A stretch of 64,000 bases of DNA from Rhynochetos jubatus (taxonomy: Eukaryota; Chordata; Aves; Eurypygiformes; Rhynochetidae): NCBI GenBank assembly GCA_027574665.1, contig CM050650.1, positions 53,303,304 through 53,367,303 of the forward strand, given 5' to 3'. Below are positions 38,981-52,559 of the stretch, piece by piece. Below the pieces are notes generated by a model, which was not told where the DNA came from, ran no database searches, and worked only from the letters and a program-made list of their open reading frames with translations. How positions within the stretch are numbered: the first letter of the stretch is position 1; the number at the start of each line of letters is the position of its first letter. Both the position numbers and the translations under genes were made by a program.

Positions 38981-41900
38981 TATGTTCTGAAGCGGATATA
39001 GTGCACCTCACACAAGTGACGTTCTGATTCAGCTGCTGGAACCAGTCGGGAGTCTGGTGGAAACTAGGTATGCAGAAGGGGAGAAAAAAGCGGTTTGCTG
39101 TTGGTGGGTGGCCTGGCTGTCTGGTTGTTCTTGGTGTCAGTTCAGGTTGTGTTAATGATGTGAGGTATGGCTACCCAGTCTCTCTTATCTCAAATTAATA
39201 TATACATTTTGTAGAGGGTTACTATTGTGCTGACAGCTTACAGCAGCTGACTGCAAATCTAGAGAGGGACCTGGGCTGAGCCCTGCTTTCTTGTTCCTGT
39301 GTCCTCTGGGATTGAAAAATTCCATGCTGCTTGGTGTTTTGTTGTTTGGTTTTTTTTTTTTTATTATTATTATTTTTTGTAATACTGTAGTTACTTGCTA
39401 CTGCTTTTGTGTTGCCAAAAAGATGGTTTCAGGTGGGGATGGTAAAAGGTATAGGAATTGTATCTCACTAATAGTTTTCAAGTGATTGAGATAAGCAGAA
39501 TGAATTTGTGGAACGAAGCACCAGTAACCCTGCTTCTTTTTGTTTGCTAAGAAGTGAACTACCCATATGTTCGAAGCCATATGGTACCATAGCCATATGC
39601 TACTATCCAAGTCATGTAACAACATATGTGTTTAAACTTTTATTTTTAAAAGAAGATGCCCTGTTGAGTCTTTAATCAGCGCTGCCATTGCCCAAACCTT
39701 ACTTTTCAGCAGAAGAGAATGAACTGAATTCTCTGTTGTCCTGAAACTGACTGAACTCTGACCCTTATGGGGAAGGCTTAGGCCATCTTGCTAGAAAAAT
39801 TGACTTAATCTTCTTTAACACGAAGATAAATCTCATCTTTTCCTTTGCTGCTTATATTAGTCTGCAAGTTACTATTTCCTTCTGTAAAATTATTACCCTG
39901 TGAAGTTAATTGTCTTAAGAGGGTTGTCTTTTACAAGTTGAAAAATTAGAATGTCGGTATCAAATCTGAGGCTTTAAGAAGAGGCTGAAGTGAAATAGCT
40001 TGTACAGTATTTATAATATCTATTATGAACTCCCAAGATGGCTTAAAGTAATGGCTATGCAGTGCTCTTAATGCTGTATTTGAAACTACTCTTAACTCCA
40101 TAAACCTTGGTTATTTTTATTTTTTAAAAAGGTGATTGTTGTTTTGAATGAAGTGTGGGTGGGTGGTGCTGTTAATTGCTCTCTTACTGGTAGAATAGAG
40201 GAGAAAACAAAAAGTGACCTAAAAGTAAGAATTTGGGTTGGAGGAAGAGGAGAGATCATAATGCACCTGTTTAGAGCTTGCCTGTATTTTTGGGCAACAT
40301 GATGTTGCAGTTTGAGTAATGATGACTTGATAAAACCTGTTAACTGGCACTCATCCATGACTACACCTGTGAATTCTCAGAGTGTGAATTGCTTTCTAAA
40401 TAATCAAGGGAAACTTTACAAGATTGTGAGGGAAGAAACAGTTACTGTGAGAGCAAGCAGTAACATTCACAGAAAATATATTTCCTAAAGGAGGGGAAGT
40501 TTCGTGCAGAGGCTGAAACATTGGAGCTCCCCTAACTTGATGAATATGCTTCTCAGTACCTTTCTATAGATCTCGATTCTTGGAAACCTGCTTAAAAGCC
40601 CTCAAAGCCAGCTGATAGGTTAGCCTTGTAACCCGAAAACACTGCAGAAGTTGCACGTCCTGTGATTACTTGCTCTGTGGGATGGTGGAGGGCAGGCAGA
40701 AGGGGTAGGCTCGGACACATTCCCAATGTAAAACCAGCCTCTCTCTGCCTAGTGAAACCGGTTTGAAAAGCACTCTTTGGGAAGGAGGGAAACTTGCAAG
40801 AAGTGCTTATTTCATTCTATTGCACCAAGATAAAAAAAAAAAACAACCAAAAAATGCTTGTTGACTTACAGGATATTCTACCTGGTAAGGGGTTTATGGA
40901 CAATAAATTATGTGCAAGGATTTGTTAAAGTGAGAGCAACTTACTTTTGTGAGCTGCTAAAGTGAATTGAACGAGGTGTGGACTAGAAAGGCTGAGTCAG
41001 GAAAGAGGTATTCATTGAAAAGTAAACCCTAAAAGTGGGAGAAAAGTTCATCCTCATTTTCTTCTGCATTCATGTAGTGAGAGTGTAGAAATAAAGGAAT
41101 GATAATGCTTCTTTCATTACCTACCAGCAGATGGGAGCTTGGTATCAGTGTTTTCCTTGCATCTTCAATTATAGGTGCATCTTGTCAAGCTTTCACTTCC
41201 TATTGCAAGTAAATGATCTGAGGAATTGTGAAGCAAGCTTTATATTTGGAAAGCCTATTAAAGATAAAATATTCTTAAATCAAGGAATGAGCTAACCTCT
41301 TCTAGATTTCATTAATATGTGGAGAAGTTAATGTTACAGTCCTGATGGACTTTGGGACATTTGTCAGCTAACTGCTTTACAGAACATGTTCTCTGTATTT
41401 GAGCAGTCTGCAATTTGGGTATTTTAACTTCAAAATTGGTATTGCTTAGAACAGATTAATGTGAACAGGAATTTTCTTAACCACACTCCCATCTCGCTCT
41501 TCTTTATAAAGGCTCTGTAGCCACTAGTGAAGGAACAGAGAATTCTAATACAGAAATACTACATGTTGTCTCTAGTATCGATACAGTGACATGTGAAAAT
41601 AGAACTAAAGCTTTTTCTGAAGAACCAAAAATCTGTGGATACAAATATACTGTGAGTTCACTGACTTTGTTTATCTCTGACTGATCAATATACTAACACA
41701 AAATAACATCAACACTGTAGTGAATTCTCTGAATCTACTAATTGGGAAAATGGAAATACCTTAACTGTAGGTGGAATGTTGCACTGATTGGATTGGAAGT
41801 AGAATTACTATTTTGTTAATATTCTTTGTCCCTGATCCTAGGCCTGATGGGTTTAAATCAGAGGAGAGTGTTGTGGAGTTGGTGACTTAGCGTACCCGAG

Positions 41901-42078
41901 GCAGGGTTTTGCCATTCTGTGCCCATAAGCAGATCTTGATTCTAGATCTTGCAGTTTTAAGAGGATAAGAAGTCCATAAAAATACTAGGAGACTGCTTTT
42001 AGTGTGAAACTTAAACCATGTGAGTCAAAGTTACAGTTTGGGATTATTCATCAGTTTAACTTGATTGACGTATCCTTT

Positions 42079-42166
42079 AAAAAAAAAAAAAAAAAAAACA
42101 ACAAAGCCACAAAACAAACTGACCAAACAAAAAAACCCACCCCCCCAAAAAACCCCCAACACCACC
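42079..42166. repeat. A20 run and A/C-rich tract
   Basis: A run of 20 A is followed by about 70 bases of A and C with hardly any G or T, including C-runs up to seven. It is the intronic counterpart of the tract at 5039-5149. The A-run follows directly after a GTATCCTTT (42070-42078) that is identical to the exon 2 donor, but no exon precedes that copy. Confidence 0.8.
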
Positions 42167-44564
42167 TTGATTCTATTGTCAGAGTTACTTATAACTATTT
42201 CTAACTCTGATTTAGCCAGGGGACTTAAAAGCAAGTATTTCTGAGGCAGACTGATACTGCTCAGGTATTATCCTTAATTAGAGGAGTATTTTGTGCCCTC
42301 CATAGAAGGTAGTGTTTTGAGCAATTAATAGCAAAGGCTCTCCTGATTTCGTTGATGGACAACTTGGTTTCTTTATTGTATGTGAGGTAAAGTTACAGAG
42401 TGTATAGCTTAGCAGAATACAAACCTTGGAGAGAGGTCAGATGCTGAACCCACTGCTCTTGGACTATGGAACAGTAAGCTGACGTGACCCTCTCCCCGAC
42501 ATTAGGATCTACTGAAAATAGTTAAGCTGTTTCTGTTTTTCTGTATTGCAGTGGAAATTGAGTGATGAGGTAGGCACCAGAGCAGAAGCACAGTGCTGAG
42601 TGACATAAATTCTTCCATTTATTTCTTATTGTACACCCATACATCTGCTCATGCTAATCCAGTTGTTCCTCTGAGTTCATGGTGCTGATAGGACACTTGT
42701 TGGAGCTGCTTGAGGTGTTTGAGTCTTGGCTCTTTAAGTGTGGCAATTCCGCTTCAGGCTCACCCTTTCCCACAGTGTGGGATGTTTGTGGATGTGTTTC
42801 CCGCGTGCAGCAATTGTGCTCACTATTGATTTCAAACTGCAGTGGTCAGGGTAAGCTGCTGGCGGCCTCATTTGTCACTGCAGGCCAATATCTTTAACTT
42901 TTTCCATACTTCAAGGGATTTAACTGTTGTTACCAGGGTGGCTTTCACCTTTTGATCTCCTGCCCAAAACGTGTAAGATATCAGGTAGTTAATTTATGCT
43001 TTGCTGCTTTTCTGTGCATACCCAAACCATTACAGCAGAAGATGTAGTCCATAGTCTTTAGGGAGTTTTGAGTGTAATTGGCTGTGCCTTGTTTTTCCAG
43101 CGGTTATCAATGCCTCCTAATGAGTTAGAGTTGAGTACGTGTACTCAAGGTTTAACTTACCTGAATGGTGTAATTGGGTAGACTTGACCCTGTGACATCC
43201 TGACAGCATTCAGTGTCATAGGTAATAGCCCTGCTTCTGTGCTGCCTGTTGTTTTCACTCTTCTGCTTAAAAGGTCCCTCTTGAGGTCGAGTGTGATCTG
43301 AATAGGGTAGCATTTAAACTGTAAAGAAGTTTGATAAAGGTGAAATGGACTTTTTCATTATTTGTTTGTCTTTAGGATGTTGTTTCCTCAGAACCTTAAA
43401 TTATTCATTGTACAGGGCTCTGGACTTAATAGTCTGCTGAGCTTTTTTCTTTGCTTTTATAAGAGGCAGAATAAGCTAAAGCAGAAAAACTGAAGGAATT
43501 CTCTTGCTCTGTGTTAACTGCTCCATCTTAAACAAGTTTCTTCAGTTTTCTGTGCTTTAATTTTTCATTAGCAAAACTAGTACAGTATATCAAACAAGAC
43601 TTATTTTGATTGTCTGCCAATGTGAATGCAATATCATTATTGGTGCTTCATGCCTTAGAAAATATTCATTTGCAGCTTGTAGCTCAGTCTCTCTCTTGAT
43701 AGGGGGAATTCTAAAAAAGAAGCTCATTTCCATTAGAAATTCTTGAGAATAAAGGGGATACCTGTAGAATAAGTGTTGGGCCTTCCACACAGACCAAATT
43801 GTGCCTGGGAATCTTTATTGCCAAGCAGAATAGGTTCTTTAATGAAAGTTTGAGAGTGTTTTTCCTGTTGCAAACCCCATTCACAGGAAGGAGAAAAATT
43901 AGACTGTTTGCCATTCTGTCACTAAATATCTGAAGCATCCAATCATTCTGAATGTCAGCAGCTGCTCATTTTGCCCCCATTCTTTTCCAGCAGTAAAAGA
44001 TGACTTTTATGTAAGGAAATGGCTGAGGTTTTCATGTGTTTGAAGTGTGTAAAACATGCTTTCTGAGTTCCATACTCTGGCCTTTGTGAGAAGAGCTCAC
44101 AACTGTTGTTCTTTGATCAAAATAGCTCAAAGTCTGGATGTGTGGTTCCATGCTGTCAGTTTCTGATGAACTGTTTACATTGCAGCATCTGGATGGTTTT
44201 GCTGTAGATGGATACCAAAATATTCAAGCAGTTAGGTGCATTCTCTAAAGCTTTAACCAAGTTTCATTTCAAACTTGTGATGTGATTATATCCATTAAAA
44301 AAAAAAAATGTTTCCTTTGGATCATTCAGACTATGCAAAGCAGTATGTTTGGCTATTTTTGGGTTTTTTTACATCCCTCAAACATCAGCTTGAGACCACG
44401 TGGTGTGTGTGGTGTTTTGTTTGGTGGGTTTTTTTTAAGTAGCTCTACACCTGTTTTCTCCCTTCTAGGAAAAGGGAATAGGGCAATGGCTGGAGTTGAG
44501 TTTACAGTATGTAGAGCAAAGATTTTGGTTTTTAAAACTGAGCATCTGTCATTGGCATAGCTTC

Positions 44565-44640
44565 AAGTGGGAGACTGAACTAGATGAACTCAAGAGGTCC
44601 TTTCCAACCTAACTTAATTCTGTGGTTGTCTGTTCTGTGA
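44565..44640 (+). mobile_element. CR1 3'-terminal fragment
   Basis: The sequence GAACTAGATGAACTCAAGAG, then GTCCTTTCCAACCTAACTTA and an ATTCTGTG tail follows the CR1 3' end. It is a short, 5'-truncated, non-coding copy in the sense orientation of STXBP5. Moderate divergence marks it as older than the copy at 59567. Confidence 0.8.
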
Positions 44641-45233
44641 ATATACCGAAGCTGAATGAAACTACTGATTTGTGGATTTTTAGGGTGTTTTTGGTATTTG
44701 CAAGAGAATAGTCTCAACTTTTGCCAACATTCTTCTGGACTTTGAACAAATTTTCCTGTTTTGGGAAGCATACATCGGTAAAGCTACTAAAAATATTGCA
44801 ATCATGTCATGCCAGAGAGACTTTCTGATTATCTGTTTGTAAGAAAATGTATGTTGGCTACGTTGCCACCCAGATCACATAGAGTAGTTTAAACAAGAAA
44901 ACTACTTTGCTTAAAACATACATTAATCTTAATCACATTTCCGTTTCTTTTAGCACTACCACACTTCTTATCGTATCTTCCAGCACTTAGTTCATGTGGG
45001 TATCATTAGCTCTCTTGTATCTTTCTTTCAATGACAAATCCCCATCCCCTAAATGAAGAAAACAGATTACCTTTTGATATTCTGAAACGAAGTAAGGCCA
45101 AAACTCTGTGGTGAGACATGTAACTCTTAAAAATGTACAGCAAGTTGGTCCTACACAGAGAAAGCTATGCCTGAATTCTTCATAATAGGCTGGGGTACTT
45201 TAAGTCCATGGTTACACTTGCTGGGAGACTTGG

Positions 45234-45820
45234 TGTGCTGGTTTTCGCTGGGATAGAGTTAATTTTCTTCATAGTAGCTAGTATGGGGCTCTATTTTGGG
45301 TTTGTGCTGGGAACAGTGGTGATAACAAAGGGGTGGTGCTTTTACTGCTGAGCAGTGCTTATACAGAGTCAAGGCCTTTTCTGGTCTTCACCCCACCATT
45401 GAGGAGTCTGGGGGTGCACAAGGAGTTGGGAAGGGACACAGCTGGGACAGCTGACCCCAACTGACCGAAGGGGTATCCCATACCACTTGATGTCATGCCT
45501 AGCATATAAAGCTGGGGGAAGAAGGAGGAAGGGGAGGCCATTTGAAGTGATGGTGTTTGTCTTCCCAAAGTACTGTTTCACGTGATGGACCCCTGCTTTC
45601 CTGGGGATGGCTGAACACCTGCCTGCCACTGGGAAGTGATGAATGAATTCCTTGTTTAGCTTTGCTTGTGCATGTGGCTTTTGCTTTACCTTTTAAACTG
45701 TCTTTATCTCAACTCACAAGTTTTCTCACATTCTTTTCTGATGCTCTCCCCATCCCACTAGGAGTGAGTGAGCGAGTGGCTGTGTGATGCTTAGTTGCCA
45801 GCTGAGGTTAAATCATGACA
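45234..45820 (+). mobile_element. Retroviral LTR (5' LTR of a truncated provirus)
   Basis: A 587-bp element starts TGTGCTGG and ends ATGACA, so it has the TG...CA ends of an LTR. Inside are a TATA-like box (CATATAAAG, about 45503) and, further on, TTTTAAAC near 45690, where related copies carry an ATTAAA polyadenylation signal; here the signal looks mutated. A primer-binding-site-like sequence follows 8 bases after the LTR. I recognise the family as one common in neoavian genomes but cannot assign a Repbase name. It is an old inactive copy: no gag, pol or env frame follows. Confidence 0.85.
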
Positions 45821-45828
45821 ATCCTTTT

Positions 45829-45846
45829 TGGTGCCCAGCGTGGGGT
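45829..45846 (+). other. Retroviral primer-binding site, tRNA-Lys-like
   Basis: TGGTGCCCAGCGTGGGGT lies just after the LTR. It is close to the complement of the tRNA-Lys 3' end (TGGCGCCCAACGTGGGG), with two differences over 17 bases. That would make the element a Lys-primed retrovirus. Other tRNAs were considered only from memory, so the assignment is tentative; that this is a primer-binding site follows from its position. Confidence 0.65.
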
Positions 45847-46174
45847 TTGAAAGGTTCGCGGTAACAACAGATTTGCTTGGAATGTGCGAGATTGAGTTTA
45901 TAGCTGTTATTGCTGTTTAGCTATTAATTGGCAGGCTCCTGAGCTTGCCATAGGTCTTGCTTGCCTCACTGTACGTTAGTCTAGTGCTAGTTAGTGGCTG
46001 CGTTTTGCTTATGCTGCTTGCTGTGCTGCTTATTATCTTACTCTGCTGTGCCTGGGAACATTTTGATAACAGCAGTGGCCATGTGCCTGAGCTGGCAGAT
46101 GGCCAGGGCATCGCTGCTGCTTCTGTGCTGCTGTACTGGACAGGCTGGAACTCCAGTGAGGACTTGAGTCGAAG
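45847..46174 (+). mobile_element. Proviral untranslated leader, non-repeated part
   Basis: About 330 bases follow the primer-binding site without a coding frame resembling gag. Short open frames on both strands are without homology. It leads directly into the tandem-repeat part of the leader. Confidence 0.6.
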
Positions 46175-46645
46175 GGACTGTGATCTGTGAATGAGTGCAT
46201 GTGGGAGCAAGGCACCCTGAAATGTCTGTAGCTGTGGGTAAGCCCAAGTCAGAGCAAATACATTTCAAAGTGTCTGTGGCCATGGTTATGTCTGTGCTGC
46301 AGCAGGTACCTCCGAAGGGACTGTGGCCCAAGGGTAAGCTCATGCTGCATCAGGTACACCTTGAAGCATCAGTGGCTGTGCATGAGGTCATGCAGAAGCA
46401 CCTCAAAGCGTGTGGCCCTGGATAAGTCCACAACACAGCAGGTACACCCCTGGAGGGACTGCAGCTGTGGATAAGGCCATGTTGGAGCATGTTTACTACT
46501 TAAGGGACTGTGGCTGTGAGTAAGGCCATGCTGGAGTAGGTTCATCTCTGAAGGCGTTGTGTCCCATGGAAGAGACCATGCTAGAACAGTTGTACCTCAG
46601 AGTGGCTGTGGGTAAATCTGCACTGCAGCAGGTCTTGGACTGAAG
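46175..46645 (+). repeat. Degenerate ~49-bp tandem array in the proviral leader
   Basis: About ten units of roughly 41-49 bp share the skeleton GGGACTGTGGCTGTG, then GTAAGGCCATGCTGGAGCAG and GTACACCTCTGAA. Good units start near 46314, 46459, 46508 and 46556. Similar tandem leaders occur in this group of bird proviruses (my recollection). After the last unit the sequence returns to ordinary intron DNA with no gag, pol or 3' LTR, so the provirus is truncated within its leader. Unit length is fairly constant, but identity between units is modest, so the array is old or was diverse at insertion. It is not a CRISPR array: there is no conserved repeat with unique spacers. Confidence 0.75.
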
Positions 46646-49600
46646 TATCATCACATATACTGTAATTCTTGTTAACAGCTTTTAGTAGTAATTGCTTTTT
46701 TTGAAAAATATCTGAAGTATAACTGTAATAAACCTCATACTATAACTTACAAAAACTAACTTTAGAGTGAAAACTTTATTTCCTTGTCGGTATTTTATTG
46801 ACAGAGTAGAAGCCTAAGGGATATAGTTTTGCAGCTTCAAACTTCTGCTTGATCATAGTGAGCTTGGAGAAGGAAATATCTCTGGAAAGCAGGCCATGTT
46901 TGCAAGGCTGCCGGTGTTAATGTAGCAGTAGCATAGCCTGTTTGTTTGTACCTCCTAGCTATTTGTGAAATGCTGAGGTAGTATGGATTGTGTGATGTGA
47001 TGATGTGAGGGTAAAATATAACTGGGAATTGGACAGCTGGGACCCAGCTTAGGATTTCAGACTTCTGCTATAGTCTGAAATTCACTAGGCTTTTGACATT
47101 TTACTGTATTTGTTCTTTCTTAGTCACTGTGGAAGGGCTTTTAAAACTGAAGTAGCATTATTGCTGCAGAAGAAGAAATGAGCAGTGTCAGTAAAGTCAT
47201 ATCTGGAAAATCAGAAGCAGCTATGATTTGAGATGTGATAATGAAAACTTGAAAGCACGAATCAAGATTGCAAACCCTTCCTAACAAAACTTTCCGTTCA
47301 GCAGAAATTTTGTAATTGCATTAGACTACTAAGTCCAGGTCTCTCTTTTTACAAAGGTTTCACAAGGGGATAAGTGTTCTTACATATTACCTTTAGGGTG
47401 ACTAGAAGTGCCCTTGATTGTTATTTTTGTTTCCTATTTCTCTTCTAGAATTGTTGTGTCTCAGTTTAATGTAACAGTAAACACCCACATGATTTCTCAG
47501 GGTTCCCATGGAACGTATTTTTTGTAGCATTATCTATGTAGAAACTCACAGAAGACCAGAACAAAACTTGTAAATTATTATGTTTTATATGAAGTTAAAC
47601 AAAACTGGAGGATGTGGGTTTTGGGAACAGTTCCTTAATCTTAGCTAAGTGGTAATGGTTTCACGTTTTGAAAAAACAGTCCTTAGCAGATTTGAGAAAG
47701 TTAACAGTCTGGTAGTTATCTTTATTCTCTTGGGTCTTCTCTTCTTTCTGCTCTTGATGTGTACCATCAAACTGATTACTATAATTTTTTAAAAAAATGC
47801 AGATTCTTAATCCTGCAAAGTATATCTGGTTAAGTAGACTACTTCTCCAGAGATCTGATTCTTTGACATGAACTGGATTTATCTGTTTGCTGGCATGAGG
47901 AAGATGTTTGTGGTACTTTTGAACCAAAACAGCTTATGTGTGCATTGCTTGCCCACTGGCAATAGACTGGCTTTCAGCAGCTTTTGAAGTTACTGTATTT
48001 TGCTGAACTGCAAGTTTAAATCATGGTATTGTAATTGGCACTTGAATGCTAATCAAGCATAGCCTCTTAGTATTCAACTGGTGATAACTTGGGTGACCTC
48101 TTTCATGTCAACGCTTCTGTCATAGGCACTTGATAATAATACAACTTACATGCTTATCAAAGGGAGCAGCAAGTTACCACTTCCGTTGACTTCCAGTGGA
48201 AATACAAGTGAAGGTCTAATGACATAGCTTGAATTTCTGGCAGTGATATTTGTAACACTGAACTTAGGCACAGTTTAAAATAATGGAAGTCTTGGAAATA
48301 GCTAAAACTGAAATATTTTGCTAGTGAACACTGGTAGAGTGGTATAATTCCTTATTTGGTAGGTTTCTAAAATATGTAGCGACTCAGTGAATCCCAATTC
48401 ATCTTGATTTTTACAATGCTTTCATGAAATTCCTTTTTCTGTTGCTATCACTTAGCCTGATCTGACATGTTCAGTTTAAGACTATCACAAGTAAGAACCA
48501 TTTTGTCTTAGAGTTAAAAATACCTCCTTGGTAAGACATTCCAAAACTGGTTTTATGTCTGAGGTCTTTACAACCTGATGACAGCCTAAGTCTGTGTACT
48601 AGTTGTTCTAACTTCATCACTTCCTGCAAAGACTTAATCTATTTTGAATCCCTAAACTTCTCTTAGAGAAACAAAAAAACCTAGTTATTGATAGTGCTTG
48701 CTCAATTAAGATTGATTCTAATAATTGTATTAGGACAAAACTTGTCAATAAGTTCAGAAATAGATCTTCACTAGTCATTTTTCCACCGTAGTTCTCTGCA
48801 TCAGTGGTTCTGTACTTACATATTCTTCATTTGCTTAAAATTTTATCTTAAGTGTCAAGAATGGTAGAAGTAAGTGAAACTTGAAGTGTGAGTCTGCTAA
48901 TATAGTAAACAAAGTGCAAGATCAAATGCTTTGAGGAATGCCAGGTTATGTTGATTGAACTAATTAAAACGTGAAAATGAAGTTTTTTGTAATAATGATG
49001 CTGATCTGGTAATACTTGAAAAAGTGGTCTGAAGTACTGCAGTTTACAGAATCAACTACTTGATCACTGTTCTACAGAGAAGTTTATAGCTTGATATAAA
49101 TAACTAAAGCCTGCTTTATTAATCTTACATACTGTCGTGGGATATTGTTCCATAAGTGCCTTAAAGTAGTAACAAAGTAACAGTAACATGTTTCTGTTTG
49201 GGAAACTTGAAGCTTAATTTCCTTCTAAAATTGAGGTAGTATAATTGCAGTGACCACTTCTTCCATATCCAGATTAGGTCTTAGCCTGTCCCACTCAAAC
49301 TAGACAGTGTTCATGAAAGCAATACTGGTGGAGAGAGGAGGTCAGGTTTTCCACCAAGAAGGTTGTAGACCAAACTTGCCTTTGCACAGTTATTGCCCAT
49401 GAATTCTCCAAGAACTAATTGTCTCCTCTCCTACCCCTATATTCTTGTGAAAAATCTTCACAGGAGGTATTTTAGCTTAGGAAACCAGGAAATTGATAAA
49501 AGAATCAGACCCAAAGGAAGCAAAGCCTTTGTACTTCTGCTTGGTGAGCTACTGTTTCATTCTGTGTGATTCATGCCATTTCAAGCAAGGGATTGCATTG

Positions 49601-52559
49601 TGTAGCTTCTTGAACCGTCTGCCAGGCTTGTACTCTGTATGTGTTTGATTAACCTTATTAGATCTTTGGTTCATGTTATGATAGATTTAACACTTCAAGA
49701 GTAGCCAACAAAAGACATAATCCAGCTGGTATCAAATGTTTTTGATAACCTTTTCTGCTAAAGGTCCTGCCTCTTTCCCACCTGGTAACACCAACTTGTA
49801 GTCAGCAACAGCAGATGGACAAAAGCAATTTGCATTTTTCTACTTGCTTAGGAAAAAAGAATAGAATGCTAATTTTTTGTGATCACTTAATGTTAAATTG
49901 ATAGGATTAGCGTGCCTGTGTGTGGGGATTTTTTTAGCATATGCTCTATCCAGTCTTACTACCTTGTTAAATAGAGCAGATGTTCATCTTCACAGTTGAA
50001 AAACATTCTTGACTGAACTTTGTAGTGTTGATATTAGTAGTACAGTTACTAAGCTTTAGTGATGCTTATTAATATGCAGAATGGGCTGCAGAGCAATAGC
50101 TTGCTTGGCATTCCAGAGTTGTGCTGTGAGATGAATTTAGCCGCTGCCCTTAAATGTCAGATAAAAAGGAAAGTCACCAAAAAAGCCCCTAGCAATCTTC
50201 CATTTAAGTGACTAAATATAATGAGATTTCTTGCTGGCATGGTGAATATCCCCTCATTCTTTAAAATAATTAGGTGGGAAACATAACACTTAGGAAAGAA
50301 ATCCTGGTGGGTTAGTAACCTGGAAAAAAGATCAGGTAGCCTACCTCAATAAAGTAGAGTCTTACTAGTAATGTCTCTGTTTTTAAAGGGCAGCTGATCA
50401 AAGGAAATAGTATTCAAATAGCACCCAATCACAAAGAATACTACTATTTTCTTAAACTTGTTTCTGTACTCGCTTCTCTATCTTTTAATTAAAAAAACCC
50501 CAACCACTATAGGTACAACCCCCTTTTTTTTTCAATTACTCACGGTATATGTGGCTGCCTAGCACTTGACTGTTGTACTTGTTTTCTTTCAGACACAGCC
50601 CATGGAAATACTGTGAATGTAGTCCCAATTATGTTAATACTCAAAGGGATAGTAAAAAAAGTAGCATGAATGGTATTTATACATGCTTTAGAGGATGCTG
50701 TGAGGAAGAGGCAGCAGGAGTTACTTTTATAATATTACTTCTTAATTGAGTAGCAGAGGACAAAAAAAACTACTTGACTCTTGAACTATGGCAGTTTGAA
50801 AGAACCGTGGGTTTGTTGGATTTGGTGTTGGTGGGTCTTTTGGTTTTTTTTTCTTCCCATATGAACATTTTGCCAATAATTTCCAGATCAAATAAATGCT
50901 GTTCTGGTTAAAAAGGGGAAAAAAAAGTGGGAAGGAGATAGCATTTCCTGAGTAAACTTTACTGACTTATAGTGATTGGTTCTTTCTTTTGGCAATTCCC
51001 ACTGAGAGAAGCAGCACATCTGAAGGTGCTAACAGTTTTGTTACAAAATACTTAGGAATGACAGTTCTAAATGTTAGCATATCATAACCAGAAGCAGTTC
51101 CAGTACTTTGATAGTCTTGTGTGTAATTAACAGCACATTCTGTCGTTTCCAGACCAGGTTTTTGATGACATTAGTGCAGCCTCTTTTACCTCCTGCAGTT
51201 TTCTATAGAAAACTGGGTGGAACTTAGTGAACCCATTTGGTTTTAATGCAGGAAAGTTACCTGTAAGGTATTCAGGGTAGTATTAGTGCTAACAGCTGTA
51301 AAGGCCCCTGTTACAGCCATTTGCAAATACAGAAGTAAAAACTTAACTTCTACAGAACTGTAAGTACATAGACACCATAGTTGGTGCATAGGTATAATTG
51401 GAGAGCTAAGTGATCGATAGTGAACGCCTCGGTACCAATTTGGTCCCCTTCTTTGCAGCAGAGCTGACCTGTATTTGCAGCAGACTTTATTTAAAGCTAG
51501 CTCTGTTTTACTATCAGAAATTACAATTCCAAAGAGGCCAGAAGTGTGATGGTGTGTGGTTTAAATGTCACTATAAGTTAGTCACTGAAAAAAAATAGTC
51601 TTCATGTTTTTATTGTCCATTATAAAATGGAAAAAAATAAAAATAAAATGACTTTGCACCTGAGAGTAAGGTCATCTGCCTTATCATATAAGCACTAGAT
51701 GTGATCACTGTCAACAGTTCCTCTGGAAAATAGGAGCTGCCTGCATTTTATTTCAGTAGACAGAAGTTGTAGAGATCTTTGCTGTTTGATGATATGGACA
51801 GGTTCTTCTCCCTTAAGTGCTCAAAAGTGACTTTAACTTACCTATTTCTAGCGCAGCCTGGCATGGGCAGAATACTTACAGGCTTTACCTGTTACCTTAG
51901 TGAAACCCTTTTAAATGAGGATACCTCCTAAAACACGGAGGAAGGAAGTATTTGTTGCCTACCTACAGGCTTTCCTAACGCAAAGTTGGGTTGTCCTTTA
52001 CAAATTTAGTCTTCCTCTTTTTTCAAGATGCACCTTGAGGGGAGGGAAGGAAATAAATTCCTAGCCAGCCTGCAGAAACTTGAGACACTACTTCTATTCC
52101 AAGACTGCTACTTAAACGTTTAATTGTAAGTTTTGTGTATAACTTCATACTAATTCACCTGTCTGAATTCTAACTATCACTTGAGATATAATACTTATGT
52201 TTCTAAATGTATAATACACTATTTAATTTACTGCATTGTATGTATTCTATTTTTCTTTAATATATTTGATATGATTGGCTTACACAAAATCTTTGAGACA
52301 TAAAGACCACAGCAAAGTACAATGCTTCAAATCTGTGGATAAGTGGATATGTATTTTCTCTGAACTAAGTACTGAAACATGACTTTTTGATTGTTGTTAC
52401 CAAGTCTGCCCAACAAACTTGAAAGAGCATGGTGAACAAAAGCATCATTTTGGCATCATATAGGACAATGGTGTGTCCACTTTGAGTCCTATGCTTTCTG
52501 GGTTTCTGCATTTTAAGTGGCATGGATTTAGAGGGAGGAAACTAAAATTATTGAGAATA

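Noticed and set aside
42070..42078. Second exact GTATCCTTT, as at the exon 2 donor
   Set aside because: No coding exon precedes it and it abuts an A20 run; a nine-base match can arise by chance in 25 kb.
46175..46645. Tandem array considered as a CRISPR array
   Set aside because: Units are degenerate throughout, with no constant repeat and unique spacers, and it lies in a retroviral leader in a vertebrate genome.
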